Of a stretch of DNA of 64,000 bases, positions 44,779 through 54,913 are shown piece by piece. Numbering within the stretch: the stretch's first letter is position 1; each line of letters opens with the position of its first letter. The notes beneath the pieces are model-generated. The model saw only the letters and a program-made list of their open reading frames with translations. It was not told the DNA's origin and did no database searches. Position numbers and translations under genes: made by a program. Source of the stretch: Bradyrhizobium sp. CCBAU 51765 (GTDB taxonomy: Bacteria > Pseudomonadota > Alphaproteobacteria > Rhizobiales > Xanthobacteraceae); assembly GCF_015291725.1 (NCBI RefSeq), contig NZ_CP030038.1, positions 7,615,001-7,679,000 of the forward strand, written 5' to 3'.

Positions 44779-46469
44779 CTGCGCACGGGCCTGACCGGCG
44801 CCGAGATCTTGTCCGTGCGGTCGCGCTCGGTCATGTCGACCACCGTCTCCATCGGGGCGGTCAATTCATAGACGTAGGAGACGTCGGTGAAGAAGCGCTT
44901 GGCGGTGCCCCCTAGCGCCTCGGGCGCGACGCGGTCGAGCAGGATCAGGCCGAAATCGGAATCCGGCCGACGCGTCGCCTCGCTGGTGTTGAACTCCTCC
45001 CAGCGGAAATGGAAGACCTCGTTGCCCTCCTCTCCCGTCACCGTCCAATTGGCGGTGATGTGCGGATGCTTTCCAACCAGCGACAGGCCCTCGTCGGAAT
45101 GCGAGGCGAGCTCGAAGAACAGTAGCGACAGACTCTGCGCCGCGCGTGCGCTGACCGCGATATCAGGACCGGTGACGGCGATGCGGTCGGCATGCGGGAT
45201 GGCGCGCGCCTCGAACAGGCCCTTCAGCTTGACGCCCTGCCACTGGCTCTCGCTGAGCAGCGAAACCACGTTGGACATGGCGTGGATGCGCCCGATCAAC
45301 AGCTCGCGCGCGTTGTCGATGTCCGAGCCGTGGCGCAAGGTGCGCGTCACGATCGACTGGATCACCGCCAGGATGTTCTTGACGCGGTGGTTGAGCTCGT
45401 CGATGACCGCAGTCAGCCGGCGCTCGAACCCGATCCTGACCTGGATCTCCCGGCTGAGCCGCAGATTGTTGTAGGCGACATAGCCGAACAGGCCGCACAC
45501 CATTGCCGTGATCGCAAAGCCGATTGCCGCGACGATGATGGCGGTCTGCTCGGCGCGACGCGCCGAGTTGGTTTTCGCATAATAGCTGAGCTGCCAGTCA
45601 CGGCCACCGAAGCTCACCGTGCGCGTCGCCGACGGCGCCGGGCCGTCCACTGCAACCCTGCGCGTCGAGATCACGCCCTGGTCGTTGGCGATCAGCTCGC
45701 CGCCTTCCTTGCGCGGATCCCTGAGCGCGACCGCGAACAACGACATGTCGTCGTTGGTCAGCATCAGCGAGGCGAGTTCGTAGGAAAATGTGACAAACCC
45801 GGCCGGCTCCGTTGCGCCCTCGGGAATGACGGGCGCAGCCACGATGATGCCGATCGCGCCGTCCCCGCTGATCAACGGCACCGGGTCCGAGGCAACCGAC
45901 CTCTTCTCGGCGCGCGCACGCGTCAGCATGGCACTGCGAACCGGATCCTGATCGTAGCTGCGGCCGGGCAGCGTCTTGGTCTCGTTGCTGCGTGGCTCGA
46001 GGTCCATCAGCACGTCGATCGGCTGCGTGATCTCGGCCGGATTGATCGGCTTGTCGTCATAGGATCGAATCTGCGGATTTGGGAAGCCGGCGCCGGCGAT
46101 GGCGGCCTGCGCCGCCGCGAGCTCGTCCGGCTTCAGCCGGGCGATCCAGCCGGCCACCACGAAATCGGTCTTGAAGGCGTAGATCGCCGAGCGCAGCGGC
46201 TCCAGCATGTTCGGCTTGATCACGGACGGCGTACGGAACAGGCCTGAGGCGACACGCGCGAGCAGCTCCCGCTCGGTGAGGCGGTCCTGAACCAGGCTCG
46301 CATGAACGTCGATCGCGCGCGCGAGCGCGATCCGATCCAGCGCCAGTTCCTGGTCATGGACGCGATAGGCTGCAAGCCCGGAGAGCAAGGCCCCGAGCAA
46401 AGCGATGAAGCCGATGATGAAACCGAGCCTGACCACGCGATTACTCAGGCGAAAGCAGGAGGTCGGCAA
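44775..46469 (-). CDS. CHASE-domain sensor with HWE-type histidine kinase core, degenerate ATP site
   Basis: Inner-membrane sensor of about 564 residues. Helices at about 15-35 and 309-332 bracket a periplasmic CHASE-type domain. The HWE dimerisation motif with phospho-acceptor His361 (DELNHRVKNILAVIQSIVTR) is intact, and the WE residues occur at 490-491 (FRWEEF). The N-box that should read like ELATNAAKYG instead reads ELASHSDEG, with His457 for the Mg/ATP-binding Asn, and the glycine loop is DSDFGLIL. Catalysis may be lost. The TTG start at 46469 is uncertain; a GTG at 46436 is possible. No response regulator is adjacent. Confidence 0.8.
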   Translation of the reverse strand: MPTSCFRLSNRVVRLGFIIGFIALLGALLSGLAAYRVHDQELALDRIALARAIDVHASLVQDRLTERELLARVASGLFRTPSVIKPNMLEPLRSAIYAFKTDFVVAGWIARLKPDELAAAQAAIAGAGFPNPQIRSYDDKPINPAEITQPIDVLMDLEPRSNETKTLPGRSYDQDPVRSAMLTRARAEKRSVASDPVPLISGDGAIGIIVAAPVIPEGATEPAGFVTFSYELASLMLTNDDMSLFAVALRDPRKEGGELIANDQGVISTRRVAVDGPAPSATRTVSFGGRDWQLSYYAKTNSARRAEQTAIIVAAIGFAITAMVCGLFGYVAYNNLRLSREIQVRIGFERRLTAVIDELNHRVKNILAVIQSIVTRTLRHGSDIDNARELLIGRIHAMSNVVSLLSESQWQGVKLKGLFEARAIPHADRIAVTGPDIAVSARAAQSLSLLFFELASHSDEGLSLVGKHPHITANWTVTGEEGNEVFHFRWEEFNTSEATRRPDSDFGLILLDRVAPEALGGTAKRFFTDVSYVYELTAPMETVVDMTERDRTDKISAPVRPVRS

Positions 46470-46735
46470 TAAACACGGAGCATATGAACGCCGCTCGAAC
46501 GGCCATCTGCCGAAACAGGGTAGACCCCAGTGGCGGAGATAATGGAGGAGGAGGCATCAGTACGCAACTTGGGTCGCCTGAAAAGCTTAATCCGCCCGGC
46601 CGATGGGCTGGCAGGGACGGATCTGCCCCGGGCGCCGGAGGTAGTTAATCGCCGTGTCCGAAATTTGTTCCGCGGTGACGGCGCCGCCCAAACGTTAACG
46701 GCGAGGAAATGCCTGCGCCAAGTGGTCGCGTCCCG

Positions 46736-47359
46736 TCAGCCCGGCCGTTTCAGGCCGCCCTTGGCTTCGATGAAGCCGACGATTCGGTCGAGCCCCTCGC
46801 TTTTCTTCAGGTTGGTCATGACGAAGGGACGCTCGCCGCGCATGCGCCTGGCGTCCGTCTCCATCTTCTCCAGGGAGGCGCCCACATGGGGCGCGAGGTC
46901 GATCTTGTTGATGACCAGGAGGTCCGACCGGGTGATGCCGGGACCGCCCTTGGACGGGATCTTGTCGCCGGCGGCGACGTCGATGACGTAGATGGTGAGG
47001 TCGGCCAGCTCCGGGGAAAAAGTGGCAGCGAGATTGTCACCGCCGGACTCGATCAGCACGAGATCAAGTCCGGGAAACTTGGCGCGCATGTCCGCGACCG
47101 CGGCGAGGTTCATCGAGGCATCCTCGCGGATCGCGGTGTGCGGGCAACCTCCGGTCTCGACGCCGGCGATGCGATCCGGCGTCAGCGACCCCGAACGCAC
47201 GAGGAACTCCGCATCCCATTTGGTGTAGATGTCGTTGGTGATCGCCGCAATGTCATAGCGCTCGCGCATGGTCTTGCAGAGCAGGTCCATCAGCGCAGTC
47301 TTGCCGGACCCGACCGGGCCGCCGACACCGACGCGCAAGGGGCCGTGAGATTTCGACAT
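46736..47359 (-). CDS. ureG: Urease accessory GTPase UreG
   Basis: GTPase that drives nickel insertion into urease; 207 residues. P-loop GVGGPVGSGKT, metal/nucleotide motif VETGGCPHTAIREDASMN, SGGDNLAATFSPELAD and the base motif VINKIDLAPHVG. Start at 47359 (MSKSHGPLRVG) lies 38 bases after the ureF stop codon. It is the last gene of the urt-ure array; the 266 bases beyond (46470-46735) lead to the sensor-kinase gene and show no clear terminator. Confidence 0.95.
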   Translation of the reverse strand: MSKSHGPLRVGVGGPVGSGKTALMDLLCKTMRERYDIAAITNDIYTKWDAEFLVRSGSLTPDRIAGVETGGCPHTAIREDASMNLAAVADMRAKFPGLDLVLIESGGDNLAATFSPELADLTIYVIDVAAGDKIPSKGGPGITRSDLLVINKIDLAPHVGASLEKMETDARRMRGERPFVMTNLKKSEGLDRIVGFIEAKGGLKRPG

Positions 47360-47397
47360 GCGATTTGCTCTCTCTCGATTGGTTGAAGCCGCGCCGG

Positions 47398-48126
47398 TCA
47401 CGAGCGAAACAGCCGCGTGTACTGCGTCTCGTGCCGCAGGCTGGCGAGATCGGCCCGGAACGTCGCGCTGCCGAGATCGTCCAATGCCGCGTTCAGCGCA
47501 CGATTGGCGGTCGCGGCGACGGCGGCTTCCAGCCTGACCAGCACGCGCTGGCTATCGGTCTGACCGAGCGGAATGAGCCGGCTGGCCGCCGAGATCCAGT
47601 TCGAGACCAGCGCATGCAGAAAGGCGTGCAATGTCGGCGCCAGCGGCACGGCGTGCATCGCGGCGACGACACCGACGGCGACCGGATAGACCGGTGGCGT
47701 GCTGCATGCCGCAATCACGGCATCCAGTCCGTCGGCGTTCCACGCGGCGCGAGCGATGTCGATGAAGGCGCGGCCCTGCGAGGCCGTCTCCAGCTGCCGC
47801 TCGCGCGACGGCACGAAGGCGGCGGCGAGCTCGGCGATCTCGTTCAAAGCGGTGGTCTCGCCCGCTTCCGCGGCGCGATAGGCGTGGACCAGAAACGTCG
47901 CGTCACAAAAGCCGGAGCCGTCGCCGAGCATCGCATCGAGCCAATCCGCCAGCGTCGCCGTGTCGGTGATGTCGCCCGCCTCGACGGCCCATTCGAGGCC
48001 GCTGGAATAGGAGAAGCCGCCGACCGGGAACGCTGGCGACAGCCAGGTCATCAGCCGGTACAGCGCCGCCGCCTCGCCTTCGGCAAGGGCGCCGGCGCCG
48101 ACCGGCTCATTTGTGGTCATGAGCAT
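47398..48126 (-). CDS. ureF: Urease accessory protein UreF
   Basis: GTPase-activating/assembly partner of UreG and UreD, 242 residues. Motifs: YRLMTWLSPAFPVGGFSYSSGLEWAVE near the N-terminus and the C-terminal LDDLGSATFRADLASLRHETQYTRLFRS. Start at 48126 (MLMTTNEP) or 48120; both overlap the end of ureE, so translation is coupled. The frame continues upstream through the antisense of the His-rich ureE tail, giving a Met/Thr-rich run that I do not count as coding. Confidence 0.93.
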   Translation of the reverse strand: MLMTTNEPVGAGALAEGEAAALYRLMTWLSPAFPVGGFSYSSGLEWAVEAGDITDTATLADWLDAMLGDGSGFCDATFLVHAYRAAEAGETTALNEIAELAAAFVPSRERQLETASQGRAFIDIARAAWNADGLDAVIAACSTPPVYPVAVGVVAAMHAVPLAPTLHAFLHALVSNWISAASRLIPLGQTDSQRVLVRLEAAVAATANRALNAALDDLGSATFRADLASLRHETQYTRLFRS

Positions 48127-48724
48127 GCTTGTGGCCGTGGTGATGGTCGGGGTGGTCGCAGTGCTCATCGTGGTGATGGTGGTGGCCGTGGCCATGATCA
48201 TGCGCGCCATGATCATGATCGTGGTGACCGTGATCATGGTGATGATGGCCGTGGTCGTGATGCGCATGGTCATCGTGCCCATGCGCATGGCCGGCATCGG
48301 CATAGGCCCCGCCTTCGGGATCGAACGGCGCCTCGATCTCGATCACCCGCGCGCCGAGGCCCTTCACCATGGCCTCGATGACGTGGTCGCGGCGGATGCG
48401 TAGGGCCTTGGCCATGATCTGCGTCGGCAGATGGCGATTGCCGAGATGCCAGCCGACCCGGATGAGGTGGTGCGGATCGCGGCCGCGGATCTCCAGCAGC
48501 GGCTCGGGCGCCGCGACCACTTCGATCAGCCGGCCGTCCTCCAGCACCAGCGCGTCGCCGCCGCGCAAAGCGACGGCATGCTCCAGGTCGAGCAGGAATT
48601 CGAGCCCCCGCGTGCCGGTCATCGCCATGCGGCGGCGGTGCCGATCGTCGAAATCGAGCACGACCGTATCGGCTGGCGCTTCCGTGAAGCGGTGCTGTCC
48701 CCTGACCTGCGTCGCCCGGATCAT
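48107..48724 (-). CDS. ureE: Urease nickel metallochaperone UreE with long His-rich tail
   Basis: Nickel-binding chaperone of 205 residues. The peptidyl-prolyl-like N-domain and metal domain (RVGWHLGNRHLPTQI with conserved His) occupy residues 1-145. From about residue 150 to the end the chain is mostly His, Asp and Gly in HDHGHHH-style repeats, around 35 His, plus one Cys. Such tails store nickel. It starts 12 bases after the ABM-domain gene stop codon and overlaps ureF. Confidence 0.94.
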   Translation of the reverse strand: MIRATQVRGQHRFTEAPADTVVLDFDDRHRRRMAMTGTRGLEFLLDLEHAVALRGGDALVLEDGRLIEVVAAPEPLLEIRGRDPHHLIRVGWHLGNRHLPTQIMAKALRIRRDHVIEAMVKGLGARVIEIEAPFDPEGGAYADAGHAHGHDDHAHHDHGHHHHDHGHHDHDHGAHDHGHGHHHHHDEHCDHPDHHHGHKHAHDHK

Positions 48725-48736
48725 CCGTTTACCCCG

Positions 48737-49036
48737 CTACCGCGTTTCGACCTTCTCGGGCGTGATCACTTCGATCTTCGGCGGCGCCGTGAAGCACTTC
48801 ACCGCGACGCGGCCGAACGTCTTCATGTGCTCCATGCCCCGATGCGGCCCCAGCGCCTCGGCATTCTCCCACTGCTCGACGAACACCATCTTGCTGGGAT
48901 CGGTGACGCTCTCGTGCAGATCATAGGCGATATTGCCGGGCTCCTTCCGGGTCTCCTTGATGCAGGCGGTGGCCGCTGCAATGAATTCGGCGCGCGTTTC
49001 GGGCTTGATGGTCAAGGTGGCAACGACGTAGATCAC
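48737..49036 (-). CDS. Antibiotic biosynthesis monooxygenase (ABM) domain protein
   Basis: A 99-residue protein of the dimeric alpha-beta barrel ABM superfamily: MIYVVATLTIKPETRAEFI, KETRKEPGNIAYDLHES, FVEQWENAEAL and HMKTFGRV. Members are heme- or quinone-related monooxygenases, or isomerases; no catalytic residue can be assigned. It lies between ureC (122 bases) and ureE (12 bases), in the same direction, so it is probably co-expressed with urease. No known role in urease maturation. Confidence 0.85.
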   Translation of the reverse strand: MIYVVATLTIKPETRAEFIAAATACIKETRKEPGNIAYDLHESVTDPSKMVFVEQWENAEALGPHRGMEHMKTFGRVAVKCFTAPPKIEVITPEKVETR

Positions 49037-49158
49037 GAGAAATCCTCCCGGCTTTTCTTCTGGTTTCAGATACCGGGCGGGACATTAGACCAGGCGGGAT
49101 CGAACGCAAAACCGAAAAGCCACCCGAACATGCCCCAGAGGCATGCAAACGCGCTATT

Positions 49159-50874
<1,716 letters not shown>

Positions 50875-50908
50875 CACAAGCCCCGTTTGCGATTGAATCT
50901 CTGGTTGG

Positions 50909-51448
50909 TCACAGCAAGGCCTTTGCTGCTTTCACGGCGTCATCGAATTTTTCGTCGAGCCACGCATTGTCGCCGCGGCACCCCGCCACGACCTGCGTGG
51001 CCCAGCCGATATAGTCGGCGAGTTCCTCGCGCTCCCCAGCACTGGGATCGGTTTGAATGCGCGCGCCCGTATTGCTGATCTTGTCGGCGATCTTGATCAG
51101 TTTGGCCCCGGCGGATTTCTTCGGCGCGTCCAGCACCTGAAGCCGCCGCCGCTCGGCCTTCGGCAGACTCATGTCATCGGTGCACTCGACGACGAGCGAG
51201 GCGACACGCTCGGAAAATCTCCGCGCGAGCTCCTCGCGTGTGGTGTCGGTGTCTTCGATGGTGTCGTGCAGCCAGCCGGCCGCAACCAGCTCGGCGTCGG
51301 CGCCGTCGGTCGCGGTGGCGAGCAGGTTCGCGACCTCGGCGAGATGATTGATATAGGGCTCATTGCCGCGGCCCTTGCGCGCCATGCCGTTGTGGCGGTG
51401 CGCGGCCAGTTCAGCAGCTTCGGAGACGAGGCGGAGCGGGGGAATCAC
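50909..51448 (-). CDS. MESH1-like small alarmone hydrolase (HD-domain (p)ppGpp/NADPH phosphatase family)
   Basis: An HD-family phosphohydrolase of 179 residues, the same length as human MESH1. The metal and catalytic residues fall at matching positions: His35 (YINHLAEVA), His61-Asp62 (GWLHDTIEDT), Glu65, Asp66 and Asp122 (KIADKISN). No synthetase or regulatory domain, so it is hydrolase-only (SAH class). Likely substrates are (p)ppGpp or a related nucleotide. It lies 34 bases upstream of ureC and 14 bases after the patatin gene, inside the urease array. Confidence 0.87.
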   Translation of the reverse strand: MIPPLRLVSEAAELAAHRHNGMARKGRGNEPYINHLAEVANLLATATDGADAELVAAGWLHDTIEDTDTTREELARRFSERVASLVVECTDDMSLPKAERRRLQVLDAPKKSAGAKLIKIADKISNTGARIQTDPSAGEREELADYIGWATQVVAGCRGDNAWLDEKFDDAVKAAKALL

Positions 51449-51462
51449 GACAGCACTCCTAG

Positions 51463-52584
51463 TCAGTGTAGCGCCGGCAGCAGGCCGCGGGCCTTGAACA
51501 CTTCGTCGAGCTTTACACGCGCGAGCCGATAGCCGGCGCTGCGGCGTTGCTCAATGCCCGCGGCGGAAAAATCGCGAAAAGCTCCGGAGTCCTTTGCTTT
51601 CTCTGACACGCCGGCCGCCCTGACGAGATCGGAATCGGCGAGATCGATGTTGGTGATAGCGCCGAGGGTCTTGAAGCGTTGCGCCCGTGCCACCTGCCTG
51701 TCGAGGTCCGGCGTCCGCGCCGCTTGGGGAACGGCTGCGTTCAAGGCCTCGATGGTCTGCAGGAGCTCGTTGATAACAGCGGCATTGGCACCATCCTGGC
51801 GAAGCCGATTGCCATAGCGCAACTCGCTCAGGCGGTCGTTCACCTCGATCATGTTCTTCGGCGCGGTCCGCTTGCTTCGAAACAAGTTCATCACCACGAG
51901 AATGCGATCGACATTGGCGCCCGGCGAAAACGCCTCGATGGCATCGCCGAGCGGCGTATTGTCGACGATACCACCGTCCCAGAACTTCCTGTCACCAATC
52001 GGGGTCGCCGGAAATCCGGGAGGAAGGCTGCCGCTGGCGAGGACGTGTTGAGGCTTGATCTCGACCCGCTGCTCGCCCTCGCGCGGATGGTTGCGGAAGC
52101 GGGTTAATTCGCCGGAGAACAGATCGACCGCGGTCACAACGAAGGCGGTCGGGCTGGCATTCAGCGCCGCGAAATCCACATAGTTCTGGAGCGTCTGGAG
52201 CATGGGCGAGGTGTCGTAGAAATTGGTCCAGCTGAGGACGTCCCAATAATCGTAGCGCGGCTTGTAGAAGCCATGCACGCCGAACAGCGCGAGGTCATGG
52301 TCGGCGATGCCCCACCAATGGTTCCCCAGCGAAAGCTCAGACCAAAGGCCCTGCAAACGCAGCTTGGCGTCAGCCCGGTCAGCGGCGCCCACAACGCAGG
52401 CCGCGTTGATCGCGCCGATTGACACGCCCGTAACCGCAGCCAAACTGACCGTCCGGTCCGCACGATTGATCACGTCCATCAATTCCAGCAGCGCCTCGAT
52501 CGCACCGAACTCATAGGCGCCGAGCGCGCCGCCCCCCTGGAGCACGAGTCCAATCTCGACCTTGTCCTTGGCGAGCGTATCCAT
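51463..52584 (-). CDS. Patatin-like phospholipase inside the urease array
   Basis: Acyl hydrolase of 373 residues. Oxyanion loop LQGGGALGAYEFGA, nucleophile Ser55 (GVSIG) and Asp203 (FWDGGIVDN) are intact. Paralogous to the patatin at 18227-19402: both have GFYKPRYDYWD-like or PG-rich mid regions and a similar LASGSLPPGFP segment, but the C-terminal 120 residues differ. No signal peptide. It follows ureB by 27 bases in the same direction. Substrate unknown; membrane phospholipid is likely. Confidence 0.87.
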   Translation of the reverse strand: MDTLAKDKVEIGLVLQGGGALGAYEFGAIEALLELMDVINRADRTVSLAAVTGVSIGAINAACVVGAADRADAKLRLQGLWSELSLGNHWWGIADHDLALFGVHGFYKPRYDYWDVLSWTNFYDTSPMLQTLQNYVDFAALNASPTAFVVTAVDLFSGELTRFRNHPREGEQRVEIKPQHVLASGSLPPGFPATPIGDRKFWDGGIVDNTPLGDAIEAFSPGANVDRILVVMNLFRSKRTAPKNMIEVNDRLSELRYGNRLRQDGANAAVINELLQTIEALNAAVPQAARTPDLDRQVARAQRFKTLGAITNIDLADSDLVRAAGVSEKAKDSGAFRDFSAAGIEQRRSAGYRLARVKLDEVFKARGLLPALH

Positions 52585-52611
52585 GGCGGACCTTCCTGTC
52601 GTTTCCCTGCC

Positions 52612-52917
52612 CTATAGCTTCCCCATCACGTCGCCGCGGAAACCGTAGATCGTCCTCTTCCCCGCCATGGCGACGAGCTGGACGTCGCGGGTCTGGCCGG
52701 GCTCGAAGCGGACGGCGGTGCCGGCGGCGATGTCGAGACGCATGCCGCGCGCCTTCTTGCGGTCGAACTTCAGCGCCGGGTTCGTCTCGAAGAAGTGGTA
52801 GTGCGAGCCGACCTGGATCGGACGATCGCCGGTGTTGGCCACGGTCAACGTCACGGTCTTGCGGCCGGCATTGAGCTCGATCTCGCCGTCCTGAATGAAG
52901 AGTTCGCCCGGAATCAT
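52612..52917 (-). CDS. ureB: Urease subunit beta
   Basis: Structural subunit of 101 residues. MIPGELFIQDGEIELNAGR, the IQVGSHYHFFETNPAL motif and RFEPGQTRDVQLV are diagnostic. It follows ureA after 76 bases that contain a strong palindrome, and precedes the patatin gene. Confidence 0.96.
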   Translation of the reverse strand: MIPGELFIQDGEIELNAGRKTVTLTVANTGDRPIQVGSHYHFFETNPALKFDRKKARGMRLDIAAGTAVRFEPGQTRDVQLVAMAGKRTIYGFRGDVMGKL

Positions 52918-52941
52918 GTGCTACCTCGTCTTGCTCTGCTG

Positions 52942-52972
52942 CGTCATGGCCGGGCTTGTCCCGGCCATGACG
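52942..52972. repeat. Strong palindrome between ureA and ureB
   Basis: Arms CGTCATGGCCGGG (52942-52954) and CCCGGCCATGACG (52960-52972) pair perfectly with a CTTGT loop. It lies inside an operon and has no T-run, so it is more likely an RNA-processing or stabilising hairpin, or a dispersed repeat insertion, than a terminator. Confidence 0.75.
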
Positions 52973-52993
52973 ATGTTGATGCAGTGTCGCGCT

Positions 52994-53296
52994 TCAACGG
53001 ATCGGCTCGTGCACGGTGACGAGCTTCGTTCCGTCAGGGAAGGTCGCCTCGACCTGGATATCGTGGATCATCTCGGGAATCCCCGGCATCACCTGGTCGC
53101 GGGTGAGGACCTGCGCGCCGGATTGCATCAGCTCGGCAACGGTCCGACCGTCACGCGCGCCCTCGAGGATGAAATCGGAGATGATCGCGATCGCCTCGGG
53201 ATGGTTGAGCTTGACGCCGCGGTCCAGCCTGCGGCGCGCCACGATCGCCGCCATCGAGATCAGAAGCTTGTCCTTTTCGCGGGGAGACAGGTTCAT
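52994..53296 (-). CDS. ureA: Urease subunit gamma
   Basis: Structural subunit of 100 residues: MNLSPREKDKLLISMAAIVA, LNHPEAIAIISDFILEGARD, LTRDQVMPGIPEMI and VTVHEPIR. It starts 37 bases after ureD. Together with ureB and ureC it forms the three-chain bacterial enzyme. Confidence 0.96.
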   Translation of the reverse strand: MNLSPREKDKLLISMAAIVARRRLDRGVKLNHPEAIAIISDFILEGARDGRTVAELMQSGAQVLTRDQVMPGIPEMIHDIQVEATFPDGTKLVTVHEPIR

Positions 53297-53333
53297 GCGA
53301 CATCTCTTCCGTTCAACACGTCAATTCAGCCAC

Positions 53334-54164
53334 TCAATTCAACCATAGCCGCGGCAGCGCGGCGCCGGTGCGCGCCAGCACGGCCATCATGTCGGCGCGC
53401 AAACGCGCCGCATCTTGGGCACAGAACCGCGCCATTGCAAAGCCATTCCAGGCGGATATCCCGACCTCGCCGGAGAACGACTCCGATGCCTCGCGGATGC
53501 GCTCGACCAGTGCCTCATCGCCGGGCACGATCAGGGCCGTGCCGATCGCCGCGCCACCCTTGGCGACCGCTGATCGCGCGAGCTTTGCGCCGATATCGCC
53601 GCCGAGCCTGACCGTCTCGGCAAAGACCAGCCTGCCGCCGCGGCGCATTCGCCAGCGGTCGATGAACTCGCCCTGCCCTATCCGCTCGCCCATGGCGGTA
53701 CGGCCGAACACGACGATCTCGCAAAGCAGGAGCGAGGCGTTCTCGTCGAGCGCGATGTCGAAGCGGCGCTGAACCCGGGCGCGATCGAACAGGATCGTCT
53801 CCTGAGGCAGCCAGGCAAGGCGCGCACCCGCGCCGGCCTTCAGGGCGATGTTGAGCTGCGCTGCCGAGCCCGGCGCGCGATAGACCTTTTCAGCCGCCGC
53901 CGTCGTCAGTGTCAGCCGCGAGCTATCCGCCGCCGATATCTCGATGTCGAAGCGATCACCGCCGGCAACGCCGCCGGCGGTGTTGACGAACACGCCGGAG
54001 AGGCCCTCGTCTTCGGGCGAGGGAAAGCGCACGCGGAGCGAACCGGATTCATGCAAGGTCCCGCGCCGCGTCACGCCGTCACGCGCGTGCACATCGAACC
54101 TGACTGCGCCACGGGCGCGGTTGGCCTCGAATACCGAATTCGTCGCTAAAGCGTCGCTGCGCAT
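53334..54164 (-). CDS. ureD: Urease accessory protein UreD (UreH)
   Basis: Scaffold that binds apo-urease during nickel loading, 276 residues. Motifs: GVFVNTAGGVAGGDRFDIEI, TTAAAEKVYRAPG, LPQETILFDRARVQR and VFGRTAMGERIGQG. It is the first ure gene and follows urtE by 51 bases without a clear terminator, supporting one transcript from urtA onward. Confidence 0.95.
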   Translation of the reverse strand: MRSDALATNSVFEANRARGAVRFDVHARDGVTRRGTLHESGSLRVRFPSPEDEGLSGVFVNTAGGVAGGDRFDIEISAADSSRLTLTTAAAEKVYRAPGSAAQLNIALKAGAGARLAWLPQETILFDRARVQRRFDIALDENASLLLCEIVVFGRTAMGERIGQGEFIDRWRMRRGGRLVFAETVRLGGDIGAKLARSAVAKGGAAIGTALIVPGDEALVERIREASESFSGEVGISAWNGFAMARFCAQDAARLRADMMAVLARTGAALPRLWLN

Positions 54165-54215
54165 CCGTTTCCCCAGCCGGCCGCGGCAGGATTTATTGGC
54201 TTACTGGCCCCTGGC

Positions 54216-54911
54216 CTACAGCGCCATCTGGCGGCTGATCTCGCCGGGATCCAGGTTGGCGCGATCACAGGTGAACTTCACCGCGCCGCGATCCATCACC
54301 GCGAAACTGTCGCCGAGTTCGCAGGCAAAGTCGAGATATTGTTCGACCAGCACGATGGCGATGTTGCCGAGGTTGCGCAGGTAGGAGATGGCGCGGCCGA
54401 TGTCCTTGATGATCGAGGGCTGGATGCCCTCCGTCGGCTCATCCAGCAGAAGCAGCTTCGGCCGCATCACCAGTGCGCGGCCGATGGCGAGCTGCTGCTG
54501 CTGGCCGCCGGAGAGGTCGCCGCCGCGCCGGCCGAGCATGGATTGCAGCACCGGAAACAGCGAGAAGACGTCGTCCGGAATATGCCTGTCCTCGCGCTTG
54601 AGCGGCCCGAAGCCGGTCTTGAGGTTCTCCTCGACCGTCAGCAGCGGAAAGATCTCGCGGCCCTGCGGCACGAAACCGATGCCCTTGCGCGCCCGCTCAT
54701 AGGGCTTCAGGCCCGTGATGTCGCTGCCATCGAACACGATTGCCCCCGAGGAGATCGGATACTGCCCGACCATGGCGCGCAAGAGAGACGTCTTGCCGAC
54801 GCCGTTGCGCCCGAGCACGCAAGTCACCTTGCCTGGCTCGGCCGAGATCGAGACGCCGCGCAGCGCCTGCGCCGCGCCGTAGAACAGGTTGATGTCCTTG
54901 ACCTCAAGCAT
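54216..54911 (-). CDS. urtE: Urea ABC transporter ATPase UrtE
   Basis: LivF-like ATPase of 231 residues. Walker A GRNGVGKTSLL, signature DLSGGQQQQLAIG, Walker B LLLLDEPTEGIQPSI and VLVEQYLDF. The phrase EGIQPSIIKDIG is typical of UrtE. Its ATG is 2 bases after the urtD stop codon. Confidence 0.94.
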   Translation of the reverse strand: MLEVKDINLFYGAAQALRGVSISAEPGKVTCVLGRNGVGKTSLLRAMVGQYPISSGAIVFDGSDITGLKPYERARKGIGFVPQGREIFPLLTVEENLKTGFGPLKREDRHIPDDVFSLFPVLQSMLGRRGGDLSGGQQQQLAIGRALVMRPKLLLLDEPTEGIQPSIIKDIGRAISYLRNLGNIAIVLVEQYLDFACELGDSFAVMDRGAVKFTCDRANLDPGEISRQMAL

Positions 54912-54913
54912 GC

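Noticed and set aside
48113..48403. Open frame rich in Met and Val opposite ureE
   Set aside because: It is the antisense of the His-rich repeat; composition follows from the repeated GTG/ATG codons.
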